NCBI GenBank assembly: GCA_016213895.1
Contig: JACQZJ010000170.1
Span: 1 to 42,305, forward strand
Length of the DNA: 42,305 nt
Source: Planctomycetota bacterium
GTDB lineage: Bacteria; Planctomycetota; B15-G4; JADJEK01
Reading direction: 5' to 3'
The notes below the pieces were generated by a model, which was not told where the DNA came from, did no database searches, and saw nothing but the letters and a program-made list of their open reading frames with translations. The translations under genes and the position numbers were made by a program. Of this stretch, positions 1 through 8,253 are shown piece after piece (position 1 is the first letter of the stretch; every line of letters begins with the position of its first letter).

Positions 1-1
1 C

Positions 2-700
2 CTGGCGGAGGTGCTGGCGCGGCGGGCCAAGGAGCTGCCGCCGCCGGTGCAGATGTGCGACGCCCTGTCACGGAACACCACGCCGCCCCTGAAGACGGTC
101 CAGGGCAATTGCGTGGCCCACGGCCGCAGGAAGTTCGCGGAGGTGGTGTCGCGCTCTCTTGAGGAGAGCCGCCACGTGCTCGAAACCGTGCGCGAGGTGT
201 ACCGGAACGACGCGGCGGCCAAGAAGCAGGACATGTCGCCGGAGGAGCGCTTGCGGTTCCACCAGACGCGGAGCAGGCCGCTCTTGACGCCGCTGCGGCG
301 CTGGATGCGGCAGCAGATCCGGGAGAGGAAGGTGGAGTCGAACTCGGCGCTCGGCCAGGCGCTCGTGTACATGGACCGGCACTGGAAGAAGCTCACCCTC
401 TTCCTGCGCGTGCCGGGAGCGCCCCTCGACAACAACATTTGCGAGGCTGCGCTGAAACGGTCGATTCTGCACCGCAAGAACAGCCTCTTCTACAAGACGC
501 AGCACGGGGCGAACGTGGGCGACCTCTTCATGAGCCTGATCCACACCTGCGCCTTGCAGAAGGTGAACGCCCTCGACTACCTGACCGAGCTCCAGATCCA
601 CGCCCGTGAACTCGCCCTCCAGCCGCAGGCCTGGATGCCCTGGAACTACCGGGAGACGCTCGCGGCCGCTGCCGCCGGCCAGAACCCTCAGCCCGTCTAG
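2..700 (+). CDS. IS66 family transposase, C-terminal part (cut by window start)
   Basis: The reading frame is open to the left edge, so the true start lies outside the window; a GTG at 11 is only an internal codon. The segment carries the late part of the IS66 DDE transposase domain: a GNCVAHGRRKFAE block, then LDNNICEAALKR, which holds the last catalytic acidic residue, then HRKNSLFYKTQHGA and the short basic and aromatic tail. IS66 transposases are normally about 500 residues long, so roughly half is visible. No accessory IS66 genes and no terminal inverted repeat could be identified downstream. The next gene looks 5'-truncated, which suggests that this element or a deletion beside it broke a resident gene. 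The family call is firm; whether the element is intact cannot be judged. Confidence 0.9.
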   Translation: MAEVLARRAKELPPPVQMCDALSRNTTPPLKTVQGNCVAHGRRKFAEVVSRSLEESRHVLETVREVYRNDAAAKKQDMSPEERLRFHQTRSRPLLTPLRRWMRQQIRERKVESNSALGQALVYMDRHWKKLTLFLRVPGAPLDNNICEAALKRSILHRKNSLFYKTQHGANVGDLFMSLIHTCALQKVNALDYLTELQIHARELALQPQAWMPWNYRETLAAAAAGQNPQPV

Positions 701-750
701 CGGCCGGCGCTCCCCGCTCCTTCCAGCGCTCGCAGAGCACGTCGAGGCCG

Positions 751-1194
751 GTGACGGCCCCGCGCGAGGGTCATCCGATCAGGAATTCCGGCGGCGCGCA
801 GGCCTGCCGGAAGGACACGGTCGGACTGGTGTTCGCCTACAAGAGCGACGACGACTACTGCGCGCTCTTCGTGAAGCGCTTCGACGGAAAGCCGGGCTTC
901 CTGATGAGTCATTACGTCGATGGCCAACCGACTCCGTTCGGCAAGTGGATCGAGCAGAGCGACACCGTCGTGGGCGAGGATGTCCCTGGGTGGCCGCTCG
1001 CGCTCGAGCGCCACGGCGACACGATGTGCTTCGCTATCGGCGAGTTCGCCTGGTCCTTCGTACCCGCGCAGGATCTGGATTTGACTGGCTCGGTCGGCCT
1101 CTTCTGCGACGACCAGGAAACGAACAAGGCGAGCGCCGAGGCGAGCCGGCTGGATATCGAGGAACTGCCGGCCGCGAAGCCGAGCGACGACTGA
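751..1194 (+). pseudogene. Jelly-roll (LamG-like) domain protein, probably 5'-truncated
   Basis: The frame starts at GTG 751 with no good Shine-Dalgarno sequence and codes for up to 147 residues. The segment DTVGLVFAYKSDDDYCALFV, followed later by LDLTGSVGLFCDD, resembles the second half of concanavalin-like or LamG-type jelly-roll domains. In those domains a strand reading 'dTVGLvFrY.d.dnYya' is followed by a closing 'GrVGLf' strand. The first half of such a domain and any signal peptide are missing. The gene begins only 51 bases after the IS66 transposase stop. My inference is that it is the 3' remnant of a secreted or surface protein gene disrupted by the element. It could instead be a short intact gene. 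A hairpin repeat follows its stop codon after 33 bases. Confidence 0.5.
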
Positions 1195-1227
1195 GCGACT
1201 CGGGCCGGAAGCCCAGCCCTTGTTCCA

Positions 1228-1292
1228 CTGAGCCTCTCCGCAGGAGAGGCTCATCTGGAATTCGCGATTCTCAGGTGGATTGCTTGAGCTTG
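1228..1292 (+). repeat. Hairpin-containing dispersed repeat, copy 1
   Basis: A 55-base core (1228-1282) matches the reverse complement of 9967-10021 without gaps at 47 of 55 positions by hand count, and weaker similarity extends to about 65 bases. The core opens with a hairpin whose arms TGAGCCTCTC and GAGAGGCTCA pair perfectly around a 5-base loop. A conserved non-palindromic tail follows, ending near GGATTG. Both copies sit shortly downstream of a stop codon and in the same orientation as the preceding gene. No T-run follows the hairpin, so it is not a standard intrinsic terminator. Confidence 0.8.
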
Positions 1293-1356
1293 GATGCTCG
1301 GGTTGGCGCGGGCGGCGCGAGCGGCTTCCGCGACGACCTGCTAGCATCGGAGCGCC

Positions 1357-1647
1357 ATGAACATGACCCCGACCGAGATCGTCGTCCTCCTCATCGTCGC
1401 CGCGGTGTGCGGCGGCATCGGCCAGAAGATCGCCGGCCGCGGCAAGGGCGGCTGCCTCACCTCGATCGCGCTCGGCTTCATCGGCGCGCTCCTCGGACCG
1501 CGCCTCGCCGAGATCCTCGGCCTGCCCGAGCTGTGGATCCTGCACGTGGGCGACACGCGCTTCCCGATCATCTGGTCCATCATCGGCTCGGCCCTGTTCG
1601 TGGCCATCCTCGGCTTCATCAGCGGAAGGCGCTCCGGCAGGAGCTGA
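1357..1647 (+). CDS. GlsB/YeaQ/YmgE family small membrane protein
   Basis: This 96-residue protein is made of three hydrophobic segments: residues 7-24 (IVVLLIVAAVCGGIGQKI), about 33-48 (SIALGFIGALLGPRLA), and about 70-90 (IIWSIIGSALFVAILGFI). The glycine-rich first segment and the IALGFIGALLG block are typical of the 'transglycosylase-associated' GlsB/YeaQ/YmgE family of inner-membrane proteins, often stress-linked and of unknown biochemical function. ATG 1357 has a weak GGAG about 7 bases upstream. The protein is slightly longer than the usual 80-85 residues because of an insertion between the second and third segments. The next gene starts 13 bases after its stop, so the two are probably co-transcribed. 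Confidence 0.75.
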   Translation: MNMTPTEIVVLLIVAAVCGGIGQKIAGRGKGGCLTSIALGFIGALLGPRLAEILGLPELWILHVGDTRFPIIWSIIGSALFVAILGFISGRRSGRS

Positions 1648-1660
1648 TCGGCAGGCTGCG

Positions 1661-2143
1661 ATGAAAGAGAAGCGTCTCGCCAGGCAGTTCAACCTCGCGG
1701 TGCGCACCATCGAGATGAACACCAAGGACCTCAGCGACACGGAGACCTTGCGCCCGCCTCCGGGCGGCGGCAACCCGCTGAACTGGATCCTGGGGCACGT
1801 GGTCTACGGCCGCAACCGGATGCTGCAGATGATCGGCGCGCCCGAGGTGGGCGGCGGCGCGCTCGAGGAACTCTACGGCCGCGGCACCGCGCCGCCGCCC
1901 TCGCACAGGGCCTTGCCGCTCGCCAAGCTGCTCGCGCTCTACCGCTCCACGCAGGAGCCGATCCTGCGCTTCATCGAGCAGGCGGACGAAGCAGCGCTCG
2001 ACCGGCCGATCGAGACGCAGAGCGAGATCCTGGGCAGCACGGTGGGCGACGCCCTCTGCGCCCTGATCTGGCACGAGGGCTACCACGCCGGCCAGATCGG
2101 CACGCTGCGCCGCTTCGCGGGCAAGCCCGGCGCCATTCCGTAA
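1661..2143 (+). CDS. DinB-like four-helix metal-binding protein
   Basis: This 160-residue protein matches the DinB/YfiT-like superfamily. These four-helix bundles usually bind a divalent metal through three histidines and in some branches act as bacillithiol- or mycothiol-dependent transferases. The three expected positions are visible: H46 in NWILGHVVYGRNRML, and H138 and H142 in WHEGYHAGQIGTLRR. The closing HEGYHAGQIG motif is highly characteristic. It starts 13 bases after the GlsB-like gene. A second, diverged member of the superfamily is encoded at 38994-39506. The substrate cannot be inferred from sequence. Confidence 0.8.
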   Translation: MKEKRLARQFNLAVRTIEMNTKDLSDTETLRPPPGGGNPLNWILGHVVYGRNRMLQMIGAPEVGGGALEELYGRGTAPPPSHRALPLAKLLALYRSTQEPILRFIEQADEAALDRPIETQSEILGSTVGDALCALIWHEGYHAGQIGTLRRFAGKPGAIP

Positions 2144-2172
2144 GGCGCGCCGCCGCGAGCCCCGCGGCGCGA

Positions 2173-2289
2173 GGCGAGATCCTGCCCGCGCCCGAGATCG
2201 TGGACGTCGCGCCGACGGCCCTCTCTCACCTCGGCGTGGAGATCCGCGCGGAGTGGGGCCTCGACGGCAGGCCGGTCGGACTCGAGTGA
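2173..2289 (+). other. Possible C-terminal coding remnant
   Basis: In the 170 bases between two convergent genes, one frame gives a sensible 38-residue tail (EILPAPEIVDVAPTALSHLG and onward) ending at TGA 2287-2289, with no start codon or ribosome site. It reads like the end of a lost gene, but I cannot assign a family. Coding-like frames also arise by chance at this GC content, so confidence is low. Confidence 0.2.
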
Positions 2290-2313
2290 GGGCCCGGTCC
2301 GGGAAGGGCCGCG

Positions 2314-2661
2314 CTACCTCCGCATCAGGATCACGACGACCACGAACAGGCTGACCAGCAGGACGACGCCTCCCAACAAGAGCGGCTGGCCCGGGTCGAA
2401 GCGGCCGCCGCCCCGCTGCACGAAGAAGAGAAGCCCGGCCAGGACCAAGACCCCGGCCCCGAGCGCCGCGATCACGGTTGCACCCAACCCGCCCTCGTCC
2501 CTGCGGAGGTTGGCGGCCGCGATGTGCAGGGCCTGGCGCACGTCGCGCGCGTTGAGGTTGGGATCCCTCTTCAGGGACTCCCTCAGCAGCTCGGTGAGCC
2601 TCTCGCCCAGCTCGACGGCCCGGCGCGAGGGCGGCGGCGGGGGCGGCATAAACACGACCAT
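2314..2661 (-). CDS. Small two-helix membrane protein, unknown function
   Basis: I chose the ATG at 2661 because AGGAG lies 8 bases upstream; the frame runs further upstream to 2733 but without an SD. The 115-residue product has a proline run (MPPPPPPSRR), then a soluble helical part with ESLKRDPNLNARDVRQALHI, then two transmembrane segments: ATVIAALGAGVLVLAGLLFF and LLLGGVVLLVSLFVVVVILM. It ends with two arginines. No family is recognised. The helical part could be a short protein-interaction segment facing the cytoplasm. The gene converges with the DinB-like gene and lies downstream of the secreted esterase on the same strand, 119 bases away. Confidence 0.6.
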   Translation of the reverse strand: MVVFMPPPPPPSRRAVELGERLTELLRESLKRDPNLNARDVRQALHIAAANLRRDEGGLGATVIAALGAGVLVLAGLLFFVQRGGGRFDPGQPLLLGGVVLLVSLFVVVVILMRR

Positions 2662-2780
2662 GGCTGATGCTCCTCTCGGCTCGGGCGAAAGACCGTTGCC
2701 GCGGTCCCTGCGCCCGAAGCCCGAGTATCCCACAGCCGGCCCGGTATTCTCCGAAGTTGCCGCCGCCCGCGCGGCCGCTC

Positions 2781-5090
2781 CTACGGGACAAGGACCGCGC
2801 GCTCGCTCCGATCCGAGAGGACGACCTGGCCGCCCCCCGCGTCCAGGGTCGCCGCCTGGAAGAAGAGCGCCAGGCCGGTCACTTCAGGCGCGTCCGGCAT
2901 GACCGCGGCGAGCGCCGCGCGTCCGTCGAGGCCGAGCGCCCCGCTCGCGAGCGTCAGCATGACCTGGCTGTCGAGCAGGAAGGGCACCACCGCGCCCGCC
3001 TGCTCGAAGAAGCCGGGCCGCGTCGCGAGGAAGAGCGCGAAGGGCTGCGAGCCAGACGGCCCGGCCATGCTCATGACGAAGGGATCGCCCGGCCGCAGGT
3101 GGCCCACGTCGAGGAGGAAGGCCGAGCCCGAGCGCAGGGCGCCCTCGTTGTCCTCGATGGCGAGCGTGCGCCGCGTCTGCAGCCCGAGCAGGTAGCCCGC
3201 GCCTTGCAGCACCTGCACCGCCAGGGACTCGTCTCCCTCCACGGCCGCGTCATCGACCAGGCTGACCAGCACGCGCACCGTGCTCTGCCCGGACGGCACG
3301 GTCACGACCGCCGGCAGGGGCGCGTAGTCCGCGCCCGCGGCCGCGCTGCCAGACACGGCGAGCTGGACCTGGACCGCGCCGGTGAGAGGCGCGAAGCGCG
3401 TCACCAAGAAGGACGCGGCCGCGCCCGCGGCCTCGGACGCGCGCGGACGATCGAGCGACACGCACACCAGCGGCTGTGTGTTGGCCTCGTCGTCCCGGAT
3501 CATGGCGTCGGCGCTCGCGGCAGCGCCGAGCGCGTAGCCGGCCGCGCTAAGCACGTCGAGCAGCAGGTACTCCGAGACCTCGAACTCGGCGTCGTCGAGC
3601 ACGCTGACCGGCAGGTCCGCGGTGGAGGCGCCCGCGGGAATCACCGCGGCGCCGCCGAGCGGCGCGAAGTCGGCGCCCGGCCGCGCGCTGCCGCGCACGC
3701 GGTACTGGACCGTGAGCGGACTGGCCGTGGAACCGCTGCGCTGGAAACGGAAGAGGATGTCGTCCGACGCGCCCTCTTCGCCGCGGCTGTCGGTCGCTTC
3801 CACCGTCACCACGGGCCTGCCCGCGGCGGACTCGTCATCCACGAGCGCGAGCGCCGCCTTGGCCGCGGCCGCGTCGACGCGGTAGCCCGCGGAAGGGCGA
3901 AGCTGCAGCACGATCGGCTCGTCCGCCTCGACGAGTGAGTCGTTGAGCGGCAGAACGGCAAGGTCGAGCGAGGCGGCGCCCGCTGGAAGGATGGCCGCGC
4001 TGCCCAGGGGGAAGTAATCCACTCCCTCGAGCGCGCTGCCCGCGAGCAGAAAGCGCACCGCGAGCGCGTCGTCCAGAGGACCGCTGCGGGAGATGCGGAA
4101 GGCCGCGCTCGAGCCCGCCCCTTCGGAGAGGCTCGGGGCGAGCGCGCTCGTCGAGACCGTGTTCGCCGGCGCGGTCATGAGCTGCTCGTCGAAGAAGGCG
4201 CGCGCCTCGTCCACGCTGAAGCCCGCGCCGCCGTGCCCGCCGTTCTGGACCGCGACCAGGCGGTAGTCGAGCCCGAAGCCGCGCTCTCCCGCGACCTGCA
4301 GGCGCTCGCTCTGGTTGAAGGGGATAAGCGGATCGGCCGTGCCGTGCACGATCAGCATGGACGGATCGTCCTGGCTGAGGAAGGTCTTCGGGTCGGCGCT
4401 CGCGGCCAGGATCGGCAGCTCCTGGATGGGGCCGCCCAAGAGCTTGGACTCGGGGCACTGGCCAGACTCGTCGCCCAGGCTGCAGGGCGAGGCGTCCATC
4501 CACAGGAAGTCGCTCGCGCCGAACCAGTTGACCACGGCCTGCACGCGGCTCGAGAAGCCCGTGTTGCCGCCGGTCGTGCCTTCCAGATCGATCGTCTGCG
4601 CGCCAAGCGTCACCGTGCCCACGTCACCGAGCGTGCCAACCATCGCCGCCAGGTGGCCGCCCGACGAGCTGCCCCAGACCCCGACGCGGTTCGCGTCGAG
4701 CTGGTACACGGCCGCGTTCTTGCGCAGCCAGCGCACCGCGCCCTTGCAGTCGTGGATCTGCGCCGGCCACGTGGCCTGGCTGCTCAGGCGGTAGTCGATG
4801 CTGGCCAGGGCGTAGCCCTGATCCGCGAGCGGCTTGGCCGTGGGATTGGCCTTGCTGCCGCTCTGCCACCCTCCGCCGTGGATCCACACCACCACCGGGA
4901 ATGGCGGCGCAACGTTGCTCGGGACGTAGAGGTCGAGCTTGAGGTCGAGGGGGCCTTGCGCGGTCTGTACGGATCCGTAGACCAGGTCCGCGGCCACGGT
5001 GTAGTTTTGCGCGGCCGCGACGCCCGGAAAAAAGGCGAGGCACACCATTGCGCCGCGCACGAGACGAGCTATATAGATTGGTTTTCGCAT
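2781..5090 (-). CDS. Secreted alpha/beta hydrolase with Calx-beta repeats
   Basis: The 769-residue product has a signal peptide at residues 1-28 (VCLAFFPGVAAAQ) and a BD-FAE/carboxylesterase-like alpha/beta hydrolase domain at about 30-305. HGGGW (71-75) forms the oxyanion hole, GSSSG (140-144) places nucleophile S142, D253 lies in HGTADPLIPF, and H286 lies in NGGHGGAG. Three Calx-beta repeats follow at about 315-650, each with a 'G.Dy.pl..a..ip.G' core. A C-terminal all-beta domain ends with GLDGRAALAAVMPDAPEV and FFQAATLD, a pattern I associate with Planctomycetota extracellular proteins. It probably de-esterifies an external polymer or lipid while the repeats provide spacing or attachment. 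The ATG at 5090 has AGAAGAGAG just upstream. The gene is divergent from the quinone oxidoreductase gene. Confidence 0.85.
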   Translation of the reverse strand: MRKPIYIARLVRGAMVCLAFFPGVAAAQNYTVAADLVYGSVQTAQGPLDLKLDLYVPSNVAPPFPVVVWIHGGGWQSGSKANPTAKPLADQGYALASIDYRLSSQATWPAQIHDCKGAVRWLRKNAAVYQLDANRVGVWGSSSGGHLAAMVGTLGDVGTVTLGAQTIDLEGTTGGNTGFSSRVQAVVNWFGASDFLWMDASPCSLGDESGQCPESKLLGGPIQELPILAASADPKTFLSQDDPSMLIVHGTADPLIPFNQSERLQVAGERGFGLDYRLVAVQNGGHGGAGFSVDEARAFFDEQLMTAPANTVSTSALAPSLSEGAGSSAAFRISRSGPLDDALAVRFLLAGSALEGVDYFPLGSAAILPAGAASLDLAVLPLNDSLVEADEPIVLQLRPSAGYRVDAAAAKAALALVDDESAAGRPVVTVEATDSRGEEGASDDILFRFQRSGSTASPLTVQYRVRGSARPGADFAPLGGAAVIPAGASTADLPVSVLDDAEFEVSEYLLLDVLSAAGYALGAAASADAMIRDDEANTQPLVCVSLDRPRASEAAGAAASFLVTRFAPLTGAVQVQLAVSGSAAAGADYAPLPAVVTVPSGQSTVRVLVSLVDDAAVEGDESLAVQVLQGAGYLLGLQTRRTLAIEDNEGALRSGSAFLLDVGHLRPGDPFVMSMAGPSGSQPFALFLATRPGFFEQAGAVVPFLLDSQVMLTLASGALGLDGRAALAAVMPDAPEVTGLALFFQAATLDAGGGQVVLSDRSERAVLVP

Positions 5091-5221
5091 CTCTCTTCTA
5101 CGTCATGGGTTAGAGAAACTGACCCTGTTCTATACGGCGGCGCGCGCGCAAGGTTCCGCGCAACTTCTCACTCCCGCGCGAGTGGGCGCCCCTGCCGCGA
5201 GAAATCAAGGAGGAAGAAGGC

Positions 5222-6196
5222 GTGGTCCAGCGCGTTCGCGTCGACAAGGTGGGCGGACCCGAGGTCCTGCGCTTCGAGGACGCGGAGCTTCCCCGGCCCG
5301 GGCCGGGCGAGGCGCTCGTCCGCCACACCGCCATCGGGCTGAACTTCATCGACACCTACCACCGCTCCGGGCTCTACGAGCTGCCGCTCCCGGCCACGCT
5401 CGGCATGGAGGCGGCCGGAAGGGTCGAGGCCGTGGGGCCGGGAGTCGCCGTGGTAGCGGCCGGGGACCGGGTCGCCTACGCCAGCCCGCCGGTGGGCGCC
5501 TACTCCGAGGCGCGGATCATGCCCGCTGACCGCCTGGTGAAGCTCCCCGACCACGTGTCCGACCGCGCGGCCGCCGCGGTCATGCTCAAGGGCATGACGG
5601 CCGAGTATCTCCTGCGCCGCACCTACGCGGTGCGGCAAGGCGACACGATCCTCTTCCACGCGGCCGCGGGCGGAGTGGGCCTCATCGCCTGCCAGTGGGC
5701 GCGCCACCTCGGCGCAGAAGTCATCGGCACGGCCGGCAGCGACGAGAAGGCGGCCATCGCCCGCGCGCACGGCTGCGCGCACGTGATCGTCTATACGCGC
5801 GAGAACTTCGTGGCGCGCGTCAAGGAGATCACCGGCGGCAAGGGCGTGCCCGTGGTCTACGACTCGGTGGGCAAGTCCACCTGGGACGGCTCGCTCGACT
5901 GCCTCAGGCCGCGCGGCATGCTGGTCTCCTTCGGCAATGCCTCGGGCGCGGTGCCGCCCTTCCAGCCGGTCGTGCTCTCGCAGAAGGGGTCCCTCTACCT
6001 GACGCGGCCCACGCTCATGGCCTACACCGCCCTGCGCCAGGACCTCGAGGAGAGCGCGCGGGCGCTCTTCGACGTCATGCGGACCGGCGCGGTCAAGGTG
6101 GAGGTGCGCCGCACCTACGCGCTGAAGGACGTGGCCCAGGCGCACCGCGACCTGGAAGCGCGCAAGACGGTGGGATCGAGCGTTCTTCTGCCCTGA
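5222..6196 (+). CDS. qor: NADPH:quinone oxidoreductase (zinc-free MDR family)
   Basis: The 324-residue product matches QorA-type medium-chain reductases that move electrons from NADPH to quinones in the cytosol. The N-terminal GroES-like fold shows GGPEVLRFEDAELPRPGPGE and IGLNFIDTYHRSGLY, the standard Qor signature. The Rossmann part has AAAGGVGLIACQWARHLGAE for NADPH binding. There is no structural zinc cysteine cluster, as expected for this branch. Length is normal. The start is GTG 5222, supported by AAGGAGG about 9 bases upstream. It is divergent from the esterase gene, with 131 bases between the two starts that must hold both promoters. Quinone specificity is inferred from family only. 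Confidence 0.9.
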   Translation: MVQRVRVDKVGGPEVLRFEDAELPRPGPGEALVRHTAIGLNFIDTYHRSGLYELPLPATLGMEAAGRVEAVGPGVAVVAAGDRVAYASPPVGAYSEARIMPADRLVKLPDHVSDRAAAAVMLKGMTAEYLLRRTYAVRQGDTILFHAAAGGVGLIACQWARHLGAEVIGTAGSDEKAAIARAHGCAHVIVYTRENFVARVKEITGGKGVPVVYDSVGKSTWDGSLDCLRPRGMLVSFGNASGAVPPFQPVVLSQKGSLYLTRPTLMAYTALRQDLEESARALFDVMRTGAVKVEVRRTYALKDVAQAHRDLEARKTVGSSVLLP

Positions 6197-6216
6197 CGCG
6201 CTGGTGCGCCGCGCCC

Positions 6217-7596
6217 TCAGCCGCCGCGACGCGCGCGCCAGGCCTTCTTGATCTTGTTGATGCGCCGCTTCAGCGAGAAGCGCGGCATCAGCGCCTGCAG
6301 CTCCCGGTACTTGTCTTCCAGCTCACGGAAGAGGGTCTCCAGCTCGGCGTGGCGCTCTTTCCAGGCGCGCAGGTCGCTGTCGTCCTTGAAGGGGCTCTGC
6401 GCCGCGAACTCGAACATGCAGAGCATGGCCGCGGCGTCGTGCGGGGGCGCCCCGCCGCGCCGCCTGCCGCTCTCGCAGGCCTTCTGGTAGCAGGCGAGCG
6501 TGCCCTCGAGGCAGCGCTTCCAGGTGAACTCCGCGGCCCGCTCCCGGCCGCGCGCGACCTGCGCCGCGACCTCGGGCCCGCCGTCCAGGAGCTTCTCCAT
6601 CAGCTCCTTCAGCTCGCCCGCGGCACCGGGCGTGAAGTAGATGGCGCCGGCGCCGCACACCTCCGGGATCGACATGGCGCGCGCCGCAACGACCGGCACG
6701 CCGAGGGTCATGGCCTCGAGCGGCGGCAGGCCGAAGCCCTCCTCGCGCGACGGATAGAGCAGTCCGCGCGAGCCCTGCATCAGGGCCTTCACGTCGCGAT
6801 CGTCGAGCCGGGCGAACCAGCGCACGCGCCCTTCCAGGCCGAGCCGCCGCGCCAGCTCGTCCAGCGTCTTCCCCTTCTCGACCGGGCCGCGCCACACGCG
6901 CTCGCCGGCGCAAGCGAGCAAGACCGGCCGCTTCACCTGCGCGAGGGCGAGCAGCGCCGTTCGGTGCTCCTTGTGCGGGTAGTCCTTGCCCACGGCGACG
7001 AAGTAGTCGCCGGACAGGCCGAGACGGGCGAGGCGCTCTCTGACCTCGCCTGGCGCGAGGGGCTCGCGCATGGCCGGATCGACCGCGAGCAGCGCCACGT
7101 CCACGCGGCCCGCGCCCGCGCCGAGGTCCGCGACCGCCTCGCGGCCCGCGGACTCCGAGTGGGAGAGGATGCGGTCGGCGTGGCGCGCCAGCTCGCAGGT
7201 GAAGCGGTGGTAGAAAGCGTGCTCCTCCCTGCTCCGGTGATACTCCGGGTGGCGGTTGAGGATCGCGTCCGTGACCGAGACCACGGAGGCGCGCGCCAGG
7301 GCGAGCAGCAGGAGGTCGCGCGGCCTGCGGTCGGGGAAGAAGGTGAGGTGGTAGAGGTCCGGCCGCTTGGCCGGATCGGGATCGAGCAGGATGGCCTGGA
7401 TGTCCTCGGTGGTGGCCACCTCGAGCGGCTCGACGCGCTCGGGCAGCTTCGCGGCGAGGCCCGTCCCGGCCTCCACGAGCGCCCTGAGGCGCGTCACCCG
7501 CGCAGAGCCCGCCAGCTCGCGCAACAGGTTCCACTGCACGCGCTCGAGCCCCGACGTCGAGCGATGCAGCAGGCGGGCGTCGAAGAGGACGTGCAT
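6217..7596 (-). CDS. Glycosyltransferase family 4 (GT-B)
   Basis: I place the start at the ATG at 7596 (MHVLFDARLLHRSTSGLERV), because that is where the GT-B fold begins; the upstream frame to 7863 is arginine-rich and unlikely to be coding. The 459-residue protein shows the N-terminal Rossmann strand with LLHRSTSGLERVQWN, a middle VAVGKDYPHKEHRTALLALA, and the nucleotide-sugar motif YPSREEGFGLPPLEAMTLG with the EX7E pair. A basic, helical C-terminal tail includes LEDKYRELQALMPRF and ends KKAWRARRGG, which could dock on the membrane. Enzymes of this type build exopolysaccharide or O-antigen-like glycans. It stands alone, converging with the oxidoreductase gene; no other polysaccharide genes are visible nearby. 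Acceptor and donor are unknown. Confidence 0.82.
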   Translation of the reverse strand: MHVLFDARLLHRSTSGLERVQWNLLRELAGSARVTRLRALVEAGTGLAAKLPERVEPLEVATTEDIQAILLDPDPAKRPDLYHLTFFPDRRPRDLLLLALARASVVSVTDAILNRHPEYHRSREEHAFYHRFTCELARHADRILSHSESAGREAVADLGAGAGRVDVALLAVDPAMREPLAPGEVRERLARLGLSGDYFVAVGKDYPHKEHRTALLALAQVKRPVLLACAGERVWRGPVEKGKTLDELARRLGLEGRVRWFARLDDRDVKALMQGSRGLLYPSREEGFGLPPLEAMTLGVPVVAARAMSIPEVCGAGAIYFTPGAAGELKELMEKLLDGGPEVAAQVARGRERAAEFTWKRCLEGTLACYQKACESGRRRGGAPPHDAAAMLCMFEFAAQSPFKDDSDLRAWKERHAELETLFRELEDKYRELQALMPRFSLKRRINKIKKAWRARRGG

Positions 7597-7818
7597 GGTC
7601 CGGCAGCTGCTCCGGCAAGGGCGTGGCTCGGGATTACAGCCCGCGCGCGCGGTTGGGGCAAGGAGTACGCGCCCGGCCGGCGAATCCGCCCGCGGTCCCT
7701 CCCCTTGCCGCGCGGCTCGGCCGGGAATCCGCCGCGTCGCCCGGCGCGCGCCACGCGCTACGATACGTCGCGCTCCGCGAACGCATTCGCTGTCCTGGAG
7801 GATCCAGGGGGCCCCGTG

Positions 7819-8214
7819 ATGCTCACCAAGCACCTGTGCTCCCCGGCGACTCTCGAGGCCCACGCGCGCGCGGCGGCCGCGGCGGCCGCGCCCGGCCCGC
7901 TCTTCGCGGACGCGGAGCGGGAGCGGCGCGTGTCGGCCATGCGGGCGTCGATCGAGGAGATCGCGGGCGCCCTGGACAGATTGGGAAGAGGTTCACCCTG
8001 GGACGGCCAGATGAAGGTGAGCGACGACTTCCTGGGTCCCCTGTTTCGTGAGTATTACCGGAAGCTCGGCCTCCCCAATCTGATGGCGAAGAAGAGCTTC
8101 CATGAGCTGGCTGAGCAAGTTCCCCTCGAGGAGATCGATCCCGAGGTCCGCGAGAAACTCGACGCCATCGCCGAGGTCGCGGCCGCTGCGGAGGCGCGAA
8201 GGAGCGAGGCCTGA
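7819..8214 (+). CDS. Small soluble protein of unknown function
   Basis: The start is ATG 7819, immediately preceded by an in-frame GTG, with GGAGG about 21 bases and a G-rich run about 10 bases upstream. The 131-residue product has an alanine-rich helical N-terminus and a hydrophilic second half with DDFLGPLFREYYRKLGLPN, ending in a short acidic then alanine-rich helix (EVREKLDAIAEVAAAAEARR). No signal peptide, membrane segment or catalytic motif is seen and I recognise no family. The coding call rests on the length of the frame, its typical third-position GC bias and the lack of a better frame on either strand. The 222 bases upstream, up to the glycosyltransferase start, hold no other gene. 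Confidence 0.55.
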   Translation: MLTKHLCSPATLEAHARAAAAAAAPGPLFADAERERRVSAMRASIEEIAGALDRLGRGSPWDGQMKVSDDFLGPLFREYYRKLGLPNLMAKKSFHELAEQVPLEEIDPEVREKLDAIAEVAAAAEARRSEA

Positions 8215-8253
8215 GCCGCGCCAAGCGGATCAGCGCCTGGCGCCTTTCAGCCT

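Noticed and set aside
606-1664. Plus-strand frame spanning the jelly-roll fragment, repeat and GlsB-like gene
   Set aside because: Arg/Gly-rich translation without family similarity; three better-supported genes lie within it in another frame.
5091-5221. Possible promoter (TGACCC... TATACG) in the esterase/qor divergent region
   Set aside because: Both hexamers are too weak and the spacing too uncertain to list as a feature.
5695-7818. Upstream extension of the frame that encodes the 131-residue protein
   Set aside because: Only the part from 7819 is free of other genes; the rest is a shadow of the oxidoreductase and glycosyltransferase.
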